Source: an uncultured Flavobacterium sp.
Lineage (GTDB): Bacteria; Bacteroidota; Bacteroidia; Flavobacteriales; Flavobacteriaceae
Assembly (NCBI GenBank): GCA_946479395.1
Contig: CAMLFV010000002.1
Span: forward strand, 1-35,614
DNA length: 35,614 bases
Direction: 5' to 3'
Part shown: positions 8,696 through 15,955 of the stretch, piece by piece
Layout of the letters: every line of letters starts with the position of its first letter
Numbering within the stretch: the stretch's first letter is position 1
Notes under the pieces: model-generated
What the model was told of the DNA's origin: nothing
The model's input: the letters and a program-made list of their open reading frames with translations, nothing else
The model's database searches: none
Made by a program: the position numbers and the translations under genes

Positions 8696-9103
8696 ATGAA
8701 AAAATTAGTGTTATCAGCATTATTCGCATCAACTATGTTAGTAGTATCTTGTGATAAAAAGAAAGGTGTTGAAGAAACAACAACTACAGAAACAGAAACA
8801 ACTGTAGATCCTGTAACAGATACGCAGACAACAACTACCACCACAGAAACTACTTTAGAAGTACCTAAATTTAATTCTCCGGAAGCACAAAAATTTGCAG
8901 AAGAATATACTGCTTATGTGAAAGAACAAATGGAAGCAGCAAAATCTGGAGATGCTGCAAAGATTCAAGAATTACAAGCGAAAGCTGCTGAATGGACTAA
9001 AAGACAAACAGAATTAGCTGCAAAATTAACGCCAGCAGATGCTAAATTATGGCAAGAATACGCTATGAAATTGGCTCAGCAACAACAAGCTCCAATTAAA
9101 TAG
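8696..9103 (+). CDS. Small lipoprotein, first of a tandem paralogous pair
   Basis: This 135-residue protein starts at the ATG at 8696 (an in-frame TTG two codons upstream is ignored). It has a lipoprotein signal peptide ending LVVSC with Cys19. The mature N-terminus is a Thr/Glu-rich linker (about residues 24-56), which probably lifts the folded part off the membrane. A helical domain follows, beginning VPKFNSPEAQKFAEEYTAY and rich in Ala, Lys, Glu and Gln. That domain aligns well with the next gene. I do not recognise a named family. Own promoter and own terminator suggest independent expression. Confidence 0.85.
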   Translation: MKKLVLSALFASTMLVVSCDKKKGVEETTTTETETTVDPVTDTQTTTTTTETTLEVPKFNSPEAQKFAEEYTAYVKEQMEAAKSGDAAKIQELQAKAAEWTKRQTELAAKLTPADAKLWQEYAMKLAQQQQAPIK

Positions 9104-9125
9104 TAAAAACAAATTTCTAAATTTT

Positions 9126-9157
9126 AAGACATAGCAATTGCTATGTCTTTTTTTATG
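9126..9157 (+). terminator. Rho-independent terminator between the lipoprotein genes
   Basis: Perfect palindrome with arms 9126-9135 (AAGACATAGC) and 9140-9149 (GCTATGTCTT), loop AATT, then TTTTTTT. Confidence 0.9.
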
Positions 9158-9213
9158 CTGCCATTTCATTTTTTTTATTAAATTTATAAAACAATCAACA
9201 AACAATAATAGTT

Positions 9214-9594
9214 ATGAAAAAGATAATTTATCCAATGTTGTTAAGCGCAGTGCTTTTAACAGCATGTAAAAAAGAAGAAAACAAAATTCAAGAGCCAATG
9301 ACCGACCCACCGGTTGAAAATTCTAACGAAGTACAACCTAACACAGTAGAAGATGTTGTTGCGGTTCCAAAGTTTCAATATGCCGAAGCAGATCAGTTTG
9401 CGCAAGAATACAGCAAGTTTGTCAACGATTTTAAAACAGCTACAGCAAACAATGATTCTGAAGCATTAAAAACGTTAGGTCCTAAATTAAACGAATACCA
9501 AAAAAGAGGTGTTGAATTGGCTAAACGCGTTCCGCAAGACGAAGCCGTTGCTTTTCAAGATTTCTTAAACAGATTAGAATCGTACATTAAATAA
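9214..9594 (+). CDS. Small lipoprotein, second of the tandem paralogous pair
   Basis: This 126-residue protein has the lipobox LLTAC with Cys18, then an acidic Pro/Glu/Asn linker and the same helical domain as its neighbour. VPKFQYAEADQFAQEYSKFV lines up with VPKFNSPEAQKFAEEYTAYV, and both end in a W/F-Q-x-Y/F-x-x-x-L pattern. The pair therefore arose by tandem duplication and has diverged in the linker and helix surface. Function unknown; periplasmic or outer-membrane-attached location is inferred from the signal. It shares a bidirectional terminator with the convergent fusion gene. Confidence 0.85.
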   Translation: MKKIIYPMLLSAVLLTACKKEENKIQEPMTDPPVENSNEVQPNTVEDVVAVPKFQYAEADQFAQEYSKFVNDFKTATANNDSEALKTLGPKLNEYQKRGVELAKRVPQDEAVAFQDFLNRLESYIK

Positions 9595-9623
9595 AAATAG
9601 AGCCATAAGGCTCTATTTTAGTT
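9594..9623. terminator. Bidirectional terminator shared by convergent genes
   Basis: Perfect 11-base arms 9594-9604 and 9609-9619 (AAAATAGAGCC/GGCTCTATTTT), loop ATAA, with A's on the left and T's on the right so that it works on both strands. The left arm begins on the last base of the plus-strand stop codon, and the minus-strand stop codon (9613-9615) lies in the right arm. Confidence 0.88.
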
Positions 9624-11070
9624 TTCTTAATTTATACAGATCCAAACGTCGATCTTTTTTAATACGCACGCTTCCCAATTCGTGCAGTTCTTTTAAAGCA
9701 TTTAGTTCCACATCAACAATCAAGGTCATTTCGGTATTCGGAGTAGCTTCGGCCTTAACGCCATTATTTGGAAAAGCAAAATCAGATGGAGTAAAAACCG
9801 CTGCCTGTCCGTACTGAATGTCCATGTTGTTTACTTTTGGTAAATTTCCTACACAACCGGTAATCGCCACGTAACATTCGTTTTCAATGGCGCGTGCTTG
9901 GGCACAGCTGCGAACGCGGGTATATCCGTTTTGGGTATCGGTTAAGTAAGGTACAAACAAAATTTCCATGCCGTCTTCGCTCATAATACGTGATAATTCG
10001 GGAAACTCCACATCATAACAAATAATAATTCCTATTTTTCCGCAATCGGTATCAAAAGTCTGTATCATATCACCACCCTGCATTCCCCAATATAAACGTT
10101 CGTTGGGTGTTATGTGTATTTTTCGATACATTTCAGACGATCCATCACGTTTGCATAAAAAACCAACGTTATATAGCACATTTTCTTCCAAATAAGGCAT
10201 GCTGCCCGTGATAATGTTGATATTATATTCAATAGCTAATTCTTGAAAACGCTTGTGAATGGTATCGGTATATTTCGATAATTCTCGGATTGCTTCAGAT
10301 TCCGACAAATGATTGTAATCTGCCATTAACGGTGCAACAAACAATTCGGGAAAGGTTGCGAAATCGCTTTCGTAGCCCGAAACGGCATCGATAAAAAATT
10401 CAGCCTGATCAAAAAATTCCTCTAAATTATTCAGTGGACGCATTTGCCATTGTATCAAACCTAAACGAACCACACTTTTCTTGGCATTGATTAAAACAGG
10501 CGATTTATCGTACGAAATATTGTTCCACTCCAGTAAAACGGCGTAGTCACGAGAGTCGCGATCACCTTCTAAATAATTTCGCAATAACCTTTTAATATGA
10601 AAATCGTTATTAACTTGAAACGAAATTACCGGATCGTGGATTTCTTTGGTTTTAACTTTGTCTAAATATTGTTTTGGCGTAAGATCTTTAGAATAATTGT
10701 GATAGTTTGGAATACGTCCTGCAAAAATTATCGACTTTAAATTCAGTTGTTCGCACAATTCTTTTCGCACATCATACAAACGTCGACCCAAGCGCAAACC
10801 ACGGTAATTCGGGTGGATGAATATATCGATCCCATACAACACATCGCCATCGGGGTTATGCGCGTTGAATTTACTGTCGGTAACAATATCGTTATATTTG
10901 TGGTTTGATAGTGCCAAACTTTCATCAACAATCAACGACAAAGCTGCGCCAACAACTACATCGTCAACCACAATAACAATTTGTCCTTCGGGAAAAACCT
11001 TTAATAATCGGCGAATTTCTTCTTTTTTCCAATACGGATCTTCCACACCTTCTTCGTACGCCTGAAGCAT
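9613..11070 (-). CDS. GNAT acetyltransferase / carbon-nitrogen hydrolase fusion
   Basis: From the first ATG this is 485 residues. The N-terminal half is a GNAT domain with the acetyl-CoA loop RGLRLGRRL (about residues 90-98). The C-terminal half (from about 200) is a nitrilase-superfamily amidohydrolase with the complete triad Glu242 (FPELF), Lys317 (YRKIHI) and Cys351 (ICYDVEFPE). Such fusions are widespread in Bacteroidota and usually some 20-25 residues longer at the front. The frame stays open upstream to 11142 and encodes family-like residues (NKVEIRNLEIEDYIELKNS) but has no ATG; an ATG at 11146 is one base out of frame. Either translation starts at an unusual codon such as ATT, or a one-base insertion has broken the start. 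Substrate unknown. Confidence 0.85.
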   Translation of the reverse strand: MLQAYEEGVEDPYWKKEEIRRLLKVFPEGQIVIVVDDVVVGAALSLIVDESLALSNHKYNDIVTDSKFNAHNPDGDVLYGIDIFIHPNYRGLRLGRRLYDVRKELCEQLNLKSIIFAGRIPNYHNYSKDLTPKQYLDKVKTKEIHDPVISFQVNNDFHIKRLLRNYLEGDRDSRDYAVLLEWNNISYDKSPVLINAKKSVVRLGLIQWQMRPLNNLEEFFDQAEFFIDAVSGYESDFATFPELFVAPLMADYNHLSESEAIRELSKYTDTIHKRFQELAIEYNINIITGSMPYLEENVLYNVGFLCKRDGSSEMYRKIHITPNERLYWGMQGGDMIQTFDTDCGKIGIIICYDVEFPELSRIMSEDGMEILFVPYLTDTQNGYTRVRSCAQARAIENECYVAITGCVGNLPKVNNMDIQYGQAAVFTPSDFAFPNNGVKAEATPNTEMTLIVDVELNALKELHELGSVRIKKDRRLDLYKLRKLK

Positions 11071-11193
11071 GGAATTTTTTAATTCTATATAATCTTCAAT
11101 TTCTAAATTTCGAATTTCTACTTTATTAATCTGCTTTATTTCTCATAATTTTTACCCTTAAATTATTAAAAATGTATGAGAAAGCTCTTAAAA

Positions 11194-11652
11194 TTATCGA
11201 AAATTTGGTCGGGCGGTAAAAGGAGAAAACGACCACGGAACCGAAACAAAAAGAATAAAAAGTATGATTAGATATCTAACAAACAGATAATTAAAAGCGG
11301 TATCTGTGCCGATTTTGTTTTTGGTTTTATCTGTAAAAACATTTAAGAGCAGTACGCCCAAAATCATCATGAACGGATGTTCTAACCCAAAAAAACGGAT
11401 TTCGCGCCATTTTACTGCCTGACTCACTTGCGACCAAAATGCTTTTACCATTGGGCTTTGCGTAAGTAGTAAAATTCCGACTAAAAACTGTAGGTTGAAT
11501 ATGTTTTTTATCGTTTTAAAAAGTTGATAATCTTTTGTTGTGTAAAGTGCTTTTTTCGATTTTTTTATGATGATGAAAATCAAACCGAATAATAGAAATC
11601 CTAATGCAATCCAACGCAGATAGGAATGAATTATTAACAAATAGCCGTACAT
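11194..11652 (-). CDS. Small four-helix membrane protein, cytochrome b-like
   Basis: This 152-residue protein is mostly hydrophobic, with about four membrane segments (residues about 8-28, 50-65, 88-108, 122-142). Conserved-looking polar spots sit at helix ends: HSYLRW near residue 9 and LEHPFM near residue 90. Two histidines so placed recall short proteins in Flavobacteriaceae that databases label cytochrome B, but I cannot prove haem binding. It is the last gene of a five-gene minus-strand operon; its start is one base from the end of the zinc ribbon gene. Function unknown. Confidence 0.75.
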   Translation of the reverse strand: MYGYLLIIHSYLRWIALGFLLFGLIFIIIKKSKKALYTTKDYQLFKTIKNIFNLQFLVGILLLTQSPMVKAFWSQVSQAVKWREIRFFGLEHPFMMILGVLLLNVFTDKTKNKIGTDTAFNYLFVRYLIILFILFVSVPWSFSPFTARPNFR

Positions 11653-11653
11653 T

Positions 11654-12001
11654 TTAATTCTTTTTTACTAATACAAACCAGTCGTTTTCTATGGGCATGT
11701 AACCTTGATCGTACACAAAATAATAGGTTACGTTAGATTTGGTAACGTATATGGAAGTGAACAATGAAAAATCGAAACCTAAATCGAGTAGTTTTTTTCG
11801 GTTGATTTTTGCCTTACCTTCGGGATTGTTTTCTGATAAAATGCGGTAGTTTTTACGCAAAGCGTAATTAACCGTTCGCATTAAATTGGTGGTGTCTTTG
11901 TTTAATTTGTTGTTGTAGGTATTGCGGCAGGCATCGTTACAAAATTTTTTATCTTCACGACCAATGATTTTTTCGCCACATTCTAAACAATTTTTGCCCA
12001 T
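11654..12001 (-). CDS. Zinc ribbon protein (DUF2116-like N-terminus)
   Basis: This 115-residue protein has an N-terminal treble-clef or zinc-ribbon knuckle: Cys5, Cys8, Cys21 and Cys25 in CLECGEKI and KKFCNDACRNTYNNK. This resembles the DUF2116 zinc ribbon and similar 'C-x2-C ... FCsdxCR' modules. The C-terminal 60 residues form an alpha/beta stretch (KLLDLGFDFSLFTSIYVTKSN) that I do not recognise. It is probably a soluble cytosolic protein. Neighbours on both sides in the operon are membrane proteins. Confidence 0.75.
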   Translation of the reverse strand: MGKNCLECGEKIIGREDKKFCNDACRNTYNNKLNKDTTNLMRTVNYALRKNYRILSENNPEGKAKINRKKLLDLGFDFSLFTSIYVTKSNVTYYFVYDQGYMPIENDWFVLVKKN

Positions 12002-12023
12002 ATTTTATTTTAAAGATACAAAA

Positions 12024-12503
12024 TTACTGTTTAATATTTTGTGTTTTAATCAAGTAAAAAATAATTGGAATTTTAATACAAAAAAGTATCAAAATAAATA
12101 AGTAGGGCGTTTGCGAAGATTTATATGTAATGGTTTCGTACAAAATGATACCGAAAATTATCAAAATACTCAATGCGAAAATGGAAATGGTTTTACGCAT
12201 CACTTGCATAATTGCTTCTTTGTTATTAGCTGTAATTTCTTGCCCAAAATTTAAAGGGATATTTCTCCATTTCAAAAAATACAGCCCAAGTATCAGAAAA
12301 GTATTAATAAATCCTAGGATATATAAATGAGAAGTGTTGCCAAAACTATCGGCTGTACCTTGAATATTAAAATGTGTTGGAAGAATTTGATCCGGATTTT
12401 GATTTACTTTCCAAATAAAACACCAAGAAGTAATCAATCCAAGTAAAACAATACTGTCGATTATTTTTTCAAAACGGCTATATTTTCTTCGATGTTTTTG
12501 CAT
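12024..12503 (-). CDS. DUF1648-domain membrane protein
   Basis: This 159-residue protein has about four membrane segments. The loop after the first contains LPTHFNIQGTADSFGN, the hallmark of DUF1648, a domain found in SdpI-like immunity and membrane proteins. The length fits stand-alone members. The start ATG (12503) is one base from the stop of the upstream membrane protein gene, so translation is probably coupled. Role unknown; DUF1648/SdpI relatives are tied to resistance to membrane-active toxins in Bacillus, but the link here is only inference. Confidence 0.8.
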   Translation of the reverse strand: MQKHRRKYSRFEKIIDSIVLLGLITSWCFIWKVNQNPDQILPTHFNIQGTADSFGNTSHLYILGFINTFLILGLYFLKWRNIPLNFGQEITANNKEAIMQVMRKTISIFALSILIIFGIILYETITYKSSQTPYLFILILFCIKIPIIFYLIKTQNIKQ

Positions 12504-12504
12504 T

Positions 12505-12963
12505 CTACTTCAAAAGCGTTAAACGTTGTTGCAGCTCATTGCGCACTTCCATGTAGTTTTTGTAATACAAGCTCGAAAATACAGCAATCGCTTTTTTGTC
12601 TTGAATTAAATAACAATATTCGTGGTGTTGCGCTCGTTGTCTAAACTCGCGAATGGCAAAACCTTCAATTTCAGCAATCTTAAAAATTTTTTTAGTGCCA
12701 AATCCCAATAGTTGTTTTACTTCAATGCTATCGTTGGTAATTTTTACCGTTGACATACGCAGGTTCATTTCAATAAAAAAGCCCCAGATAATAACAAACA
12801 AACTTACCAAACCACACACAACCAAAAATACCGTTAAGCCCCAATGCCAGCTGTCTTGAAACATACGTAAAAACTTGTTTACAATAAAGGCAGTTAAAAC
12901 CGGAAAACTTAAAATTAGTATGCTGTAAAAATAGGCGGTGTTACTTAATTTTGACTGAACCAT
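12505..12963 (-). CDS. Two-helix membrane protein, probably PH-like
   Basis: I start this gene at the ATG at 12963 (152 residues, MVQSKLSNTAYFYS); the longer version would need a TTG inside the upstream gene. Two membrane hairpin segments (about residues 12-32 and 42-66) are followed by a beta-rich soluble domain of about 85 residues (MSTVKITNDSIEVKQLLGFGTKKIF...). This resembles the layout of small bacterial PH-domain membrane proteins. The ATG lies one base beyond the stop codon of the XRE regulator gene, so the two are co-transcribed. Exact family not recognised. Confidence 0.75.
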   Translation of the reverse strand: MVQSKLSNTAYFYSILILSFPVLTAFIVNKFLRMFQDSWHWGLTVFLVVCGLVSLFVIIWGFFIEMNLRMSTVKITNDSIEVKQLLGFGTKKIFKIAEIEGFAIREFRQRAQHHEYCYLIQDKKAIAVFSSLYYKNYMEVRNELQQRLTLLK

Positions 12964-12964
12964 T

Positions 12965-13627
12965 TTATAATTTTTTTTCAAATTTAGCGTATAATTTCCA
13001 AAAGCTTTGTAGGTTTTCGGTATTAAAATCTTCCGATTTCCATTCGTTCAGCTTCAAATTAATCGTTGTTTTGTTTTGATTATATGTTCCAATAAAAATT
13101 TCGGTATTCGTTAAAAACATACCGAAGTGATTATCTAACATGTGTAGAGTATCAATTTGAACTTGTTCAAAAAACAAAATGGTGTATTCGGGAATATCCA
13201 CATTTGCAGGTGCGGCAATTTCGTTTGTAAGCTCCAAAGCAATAAACTTGTGCGAACTGTACATTGGAAAAGTAATAAGGTCTAATTTCTGCACATCAAA
13301 AGTTCCTTCTTTAATATGATGAATGGCTTCGCGAGAAATAAACGGAATGGTTGCAAAGTTTTTTTGTAATTTCTTCTGACCTTCCTCGTTAAAATAGTCG
13401 TTAAAGTTTAAAATCTCGTTAACCGACAACTGTTTGGTCAAAAGATGCTCTAATGGTATGCTAAAATAATTAGCAATCTTTATAATGCTTTCTAATTTAG
13501 GCTCGGCACGTAGTTCTTCGTACGACGAAATATTACCTCGTGTAAGGCTAAATATATCAGCAAAAGCCTGTTGGCTTAAGTTTTTTACATTTCGAAGCTT
13601 CTTTATATTGTAACCAATTTTACTCAT
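12965..13627 (-). CDS. XRE-family transcriptional regulator
   Basis: This 220-residue protein starts at the ATG at 13627, directly before the helix-turn-helix; a longer frame from 13666 adds 13 unrelated residues. The HTH_3 domain occupies about residues 5-62 (IGYNIKKLRNVKNLSQQAFADIF..TRGNISSYE). The C-terminal 120 residues are beta-rich and recall the S24/LexA-like sensor of Cro/CI-type repressors (FPMYSSHKFIALEL...NVDIPEYTILFFE), though no clear Ser-Lys dyad is visible. It leads the minus-strand operon and diverges from the YbjN-PspA-flotillin block, so it may control both. The intergenic gap holds GCAA-type repeats that could be its operator. Confidence 0.85.
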   Translation of the reverse strand: MSKIGYNIKKLRNVKNLSQQAFADIFSLTRGNISSYEELRAEPKLESIIKIANYFSIPLEHLLTKQLSVNEILNFNDYFNEEGQKKLQKNFATIPFISREAIHHIKEGTFDVQKLDLITFPMYSSHKFIALELTNEIAAPANVDIPEYTILFFEQVQIDTLHMLDNHFGMFLTNTEIFIGTYNQNKTTINLKLNEWKSEDFNTENLQSFWKLYAKFEKKL

Positions 13628-13646
13628 TTTGAAAAGAAATAAAAAA

Positions 13647-13710
13647 TTTGCTAAATTTATTTGCAAAAAGTATTATCTTTATGCAAAAGATATGTGCAAG
13701 ATACAAAATT
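13647..13710 (+). promoter_or_regulatory. Divergent control region between the XRE regulator and the YbjN-PspA block
   Basis: TTTG at 13647-13650 and TATCTTTA at 13674-13681 (23-base spacer) form a near-consensus promoter for the plus-strand genes. Three similar words, TTGCAAAAAG, ATGCAAAAGATA and GTGCAAGATA, lie between 13661 and 13704 and could be regulator-binding sites. The function is a guess from position. Confidence 0.35.
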
Positions 13711-13718
13711 AATTTACA

Positions 13719-14105
13719 ATGCATTTTTTAAACGTCGAAAAATATATTTTAGATACCGGATACAGTATCAAATATAAAAGCAAAGAGGAAGGGATTTTTG
13801 TAATAGAAAATCTGGCAGACGGAGTTCAGAATTTAATCGTTGGTGTTGCCGCGCCAGTTTTAATTTTTGAACAATACCTGTTTACGTTGCAAGCCGATAA
13901 TATACAAATATTTAAAGCTTTGTTAATGAAAAACAGAGATATCATTCACGGTGCTTTTGCACTTACAGAAGATGGTTCGAAAGTTATTTTTAGATACACG
14001 CTGCAAATTCACAATTTAGATTTTAACGAATTTGATGCCGCATTAAACTCGTTGAGTTTGCTGTTAAGCGAATATTCTGAACAACTGATTAAATTTTCAA
14101 AATAA
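13719..14105 (+). CDS. YbjN-like (Tir chaperone-type fold) protein
   Basis: This 128-residue soluble protein resembles the YbjN / type III secretion chaperone-like fold; Flavobacteriaceae homologues are often labelled molecular chaperone Tir, a label carried over from fold similarity. The visible pattern is an N-terminal amphipathic helix (NVEKYILDTGYSIKYKSKEE), a beta sheet (GIFVIEN..NLIVGVAAPVLIFEQYLF), the segment LLMKNRDIIHGAFALTEDG and a C-terminal helix. There is no signal or membrane segment. It starts the plus-strand block that continues with PspA after 72 bases. A partner role for PspA, as small adaptors have in other Psp loci, is an inference. Confidence 0.78.
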   Translation: MHFLNVEKYILDTGYSIKYKSKEEGIFVIENLADGVQNLIVGVAAPVLIFEQYLFTLQADNIQIFKALLMKNRDIIHGAFALTEDGSKVIFRYTLQIHNLDFNEFDAALNSLSLLLSEYSEQLIKFSK

Positions 14106-14151
14106 AACTTTGACAAAGCTTTAAGCAATAAAGTTCAACTTTGTCAAAGTT
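14106..14151 (+). promoter_or_regulatory. Perfect 13-bp inverted repeat between the YbjN-like and pspA genes
   Basis: AACTTTGACAAAG (14106-14118) and CTTTGTCAAAGTT (14139-14151) are exact complements around a 20-base loop, starting just after the stop codon. There is no T run, so this is not a classical terminator. It may be an attenuator, an mRNA-stability hairpin or a protein-binding palindrome that sets PspA expression apart from the first gene. Confidence 0.6.
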
Positions 14152-14177
14152 CAATAAATAATTAAAAAATAAAAGAT

Positions 14178-14870
14178 ATGAATATTTTTAAAAGAATTTT
14201 TAGAATTGGCCAAGCAGAAATTCATGCCGTGGTCGATAAAATGGAAGATCCCATTAAAATGACGGAGCAAGGAATCCGTGAAATGAAAGAAGATTTAGAT
14301 CAGGCAATGGAAGCGTACGCCAAAGTAAAAGCATTGGCAATTCGCACCCATAATGCTGCTGATAAAAAGCGCGAAGACGCTGCAAGTTATGAAAACAAAG
14401 CTGTTTTGCTGCTTCAAAAACTTCAAAAAGAAGAATTGGAAGTTGATCAGGCAGAACGTTTGGCGAAAGAGGCACTTCATTTAAAAAAGCAGAATTTGTT
14501 GGAAGCCGAAGAATTAACCTCGCAAGCAAATATTCACGACGAATCTTCGAACGAAGTTCATAAGAATATCGAGGTGTTGAAATACAATATCAACAAATGG
14601 GAAACCGAATTGGCAACAATTAAAGCTCGAGTTCGTGTGGCAAACGCAACCAAAGTTGTAAACAAACAGCTGGCAAAAATGGATTCTAACAGCACCATAA
14701 GTATGTTGGAACGTATGAAAGAAAAGGTGGAAGAAGACGAAGCACTGGCAAATGCCTACGGAGAAATGGCAAAACAAACACCAAATGTTTCAGATGAAAT
14801 AGATCAGGCGTTGAACGAAAATTCATCAGATACCGATTTAGATGCGTTGAAGAAACAATTGGGAATGTAA
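14178..14870 (+). CDS. PspA/IM30 family protein
   Basis: This 230-residue protein is a full-length PspA/Vipp1 relative and an ESCRT-III superfamily member. The amphipathic N-terminus (MNIFKRIFRIGQAEIHAVVDKMEDPIKM) is followed by a long coiled-coil hairpin (about 30-195) with the family pattern EQGIREMKEDLDQA, and a short acidic C-terminal helix. Such proteins bind stressed inner membrane and form membrane-remodelling rods or rings. The usual proteobacterial partners PspB, PspC and PspF are absent; instead the gene sits with a YbjN-like protein, DUF4177, a YqiJ-like OB-fold protein, a flotillin and a giant ATPase. No terminator follows; the 175-base gap holds repeat fragments. Confidence 0.92.
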   Translation: MNIFKRIFRIGQAEIHAVVDKMEDPIKMTEQGIREMKEDLDQAMEAYAKVKALAIRTHNAADKKREDAASYENKAVLLLQKLQKEELEVDQAERLAKEALHLKKQNLLEAEELTSQANIHDESSNEVHKNIEVLKYNINKWETELATIKARVRVANATKVVNKQLAKMDSNSTISMLERMKEKVEEDEALANAYGEMAKQTPNVSDEIDQALNENSSDTDLDALKKQLGM

Positions 14871-14908
14871 AACAGTCTTAAAGTCAAAAGTTGAAAAGTC
14901 GAAAGAAC

Positions 14909-15015
14909 CGTCAGTTCTAGCCGAGTCGAGAACTGTTATTCTGAACGAAGTGAAGAATCTCTAATTTTTCTTTATTCAATCAATAAATGTCCTTTCGAGC
15001 GGAGTCGAGAAATCT
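14909..15015. repeat. Cluster of dispersed-repeat arms
   Basis: Three arms lie in a row: CGTCAGTTCTAGCCGAGTCG (14909 on), TATTCTGAACGAAGTGAAGA (about 14937 on) and GTCCTTTCGAGCGGAGTCGA (about 14989 on). They mix the two end types (CGTCA and TGTCATTC-like) seen as complete inverted pairs elsewhere, so this looks like a nested or decayed cluster. Confidence 0.55.
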
Positions 15016-15045
15016 TATTATCAAAAAATAATTAAAACATTTTTT

Positions 15046-15237
15046 ATGAAACGATTTGAATATAAAACAATTGAAATCAAGCCGAAAGGCACATGGTCTT
15101 GGAAATTCGATATTGTTGAAATTGATAAAATTTTAAACGAAATGGGCAGCCAAGGCTGGGAATTAGTAACAACAGAAAGTCGAGATATGAGCGGAACAGC
15201 TTATGGTTTTCACTACACTTTTAAACGCGAAATTTAG
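15046..15237 (+). CDS. DUF4177 small protein
   Basis: This 63-residue soluble protein has the DUF4177 pattern: FEYKTIEI at the N-terminus, LNEMGSQGWELVTTE in the middle and a final beta strand (YGFHYTFKREI). The family is small and of unknown biochemical role. It lies between pspA and the YqiJ-like gene on the same strand, 48 bases before the latter, so it probably belongs to the same functional block. Confidence 0.82.
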   Translation: MKRFEYKTIEIKPKGTWSWKFDIVEIDKILNEMGSQGWELVTTESRDMSGTAYGFHYTFKREI

Positions 15238-15285
15238 AAAGTCGTTGTTTACAAAAACTAATAACTAAAAACAAATAACTATACT

Positions 15286-15942
15286 ATGGCAGAACTTTTA
15301 AACCTATTATTCTATCCACTTTCAAACGGAATTATGACGGTTCTTACCGGAATGTCTTTGCTGTACTGGGTTTTTATTTTTTTTTCGGGCGATGGATTTG
15401 ATACCGATGCCGAATTTCACATAGGCGATGTTTCCGATGGAGAAGTAGCTTCCGAAACGAACGGCGAACCCTCTTTCGGATCAAAAATCCTTGAATTTAT
15501 CAACATAGGCAAAATGCCGTTAATGGTAATTGTAACCCTGTTTAAGTTCATCGGTTGGGTTTTAACCTTACTATCATCTATCTTTTTAGGTTTGGCAAGT
15601 TGGGGCATCAAATCAGTGTTAATCCTGCTTCCGGTTTTTGCAGTAACATTCGTAATCATGCATTATGTAACAAAACCATTAGTAAAAATGTACAAAAATT
15701 TAGGCTATAACGGCGAAGAATCAATCGATTTTTTAGGCAGAACCGGCACCTTGAAATCAACCATAGAAAACAACAAAATAGGCATTTTAGAAGTTACCAT
15801 TCAAAAAGACGTATTTCGGTTAAACGTAAAAAGTCAAACAGGAAACCGCATAGAATATGGCGCAGAAGTAATGATTATTAAAGCCGTAGAGAACAATATT
15901 TACGAAGTACAACCAAACATAACATTAAATAATATCAACTAA
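15286..15942 (+). CDS. YqiJ-like OB-fold membrane protein (NfeD-related)
   Basis: This 218-residue protein has an N-terminal membrane segment (about 13-34), an acidic loop (GDGFDTDAEFHIGDVSDGE), two further membrane segments (about 77-101 and 106-128) and a C-terminal beta domain (about 145-210, FLGRTGTLKSTIENNKIGILEV) that fits an OB fold as in YqiJ/NfeD proteins. In many bacteria an NfeD or YqiJ partner is encoded next to a flotillin and is thought to help place it in the membrane. The flotillin gene starts 13 bases downstream, matching that pattern. Confidence 0.82.
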   Translation: MAELLNLLFYPLSNGIMTVLTGMSLLYWVFIFFSGDGFDTDAEFHIGDVSDGEVASETNGEPSFGSKILEFINIGKMPLMVIVTLFKFIGWVLTLLSSIFLGLASWGIKSVLILLPVFAVTFVIMHYVTKPLVKMYKNLGYNGEESIDFLGRTGTLKSTIENNKIGILEVTIQKDVFRLNVKSQTGNRIEYGAEVMIIKAVENNIYEVQPNITLNNIN

Positions 15943-15955
15943 CTAAATTAAATCA

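Noticed and set aside
11194..11652. Firm call as a cytochrome b.
   Set aside because: Only two suitably placed histidines are visible, too few to establish haem binding.
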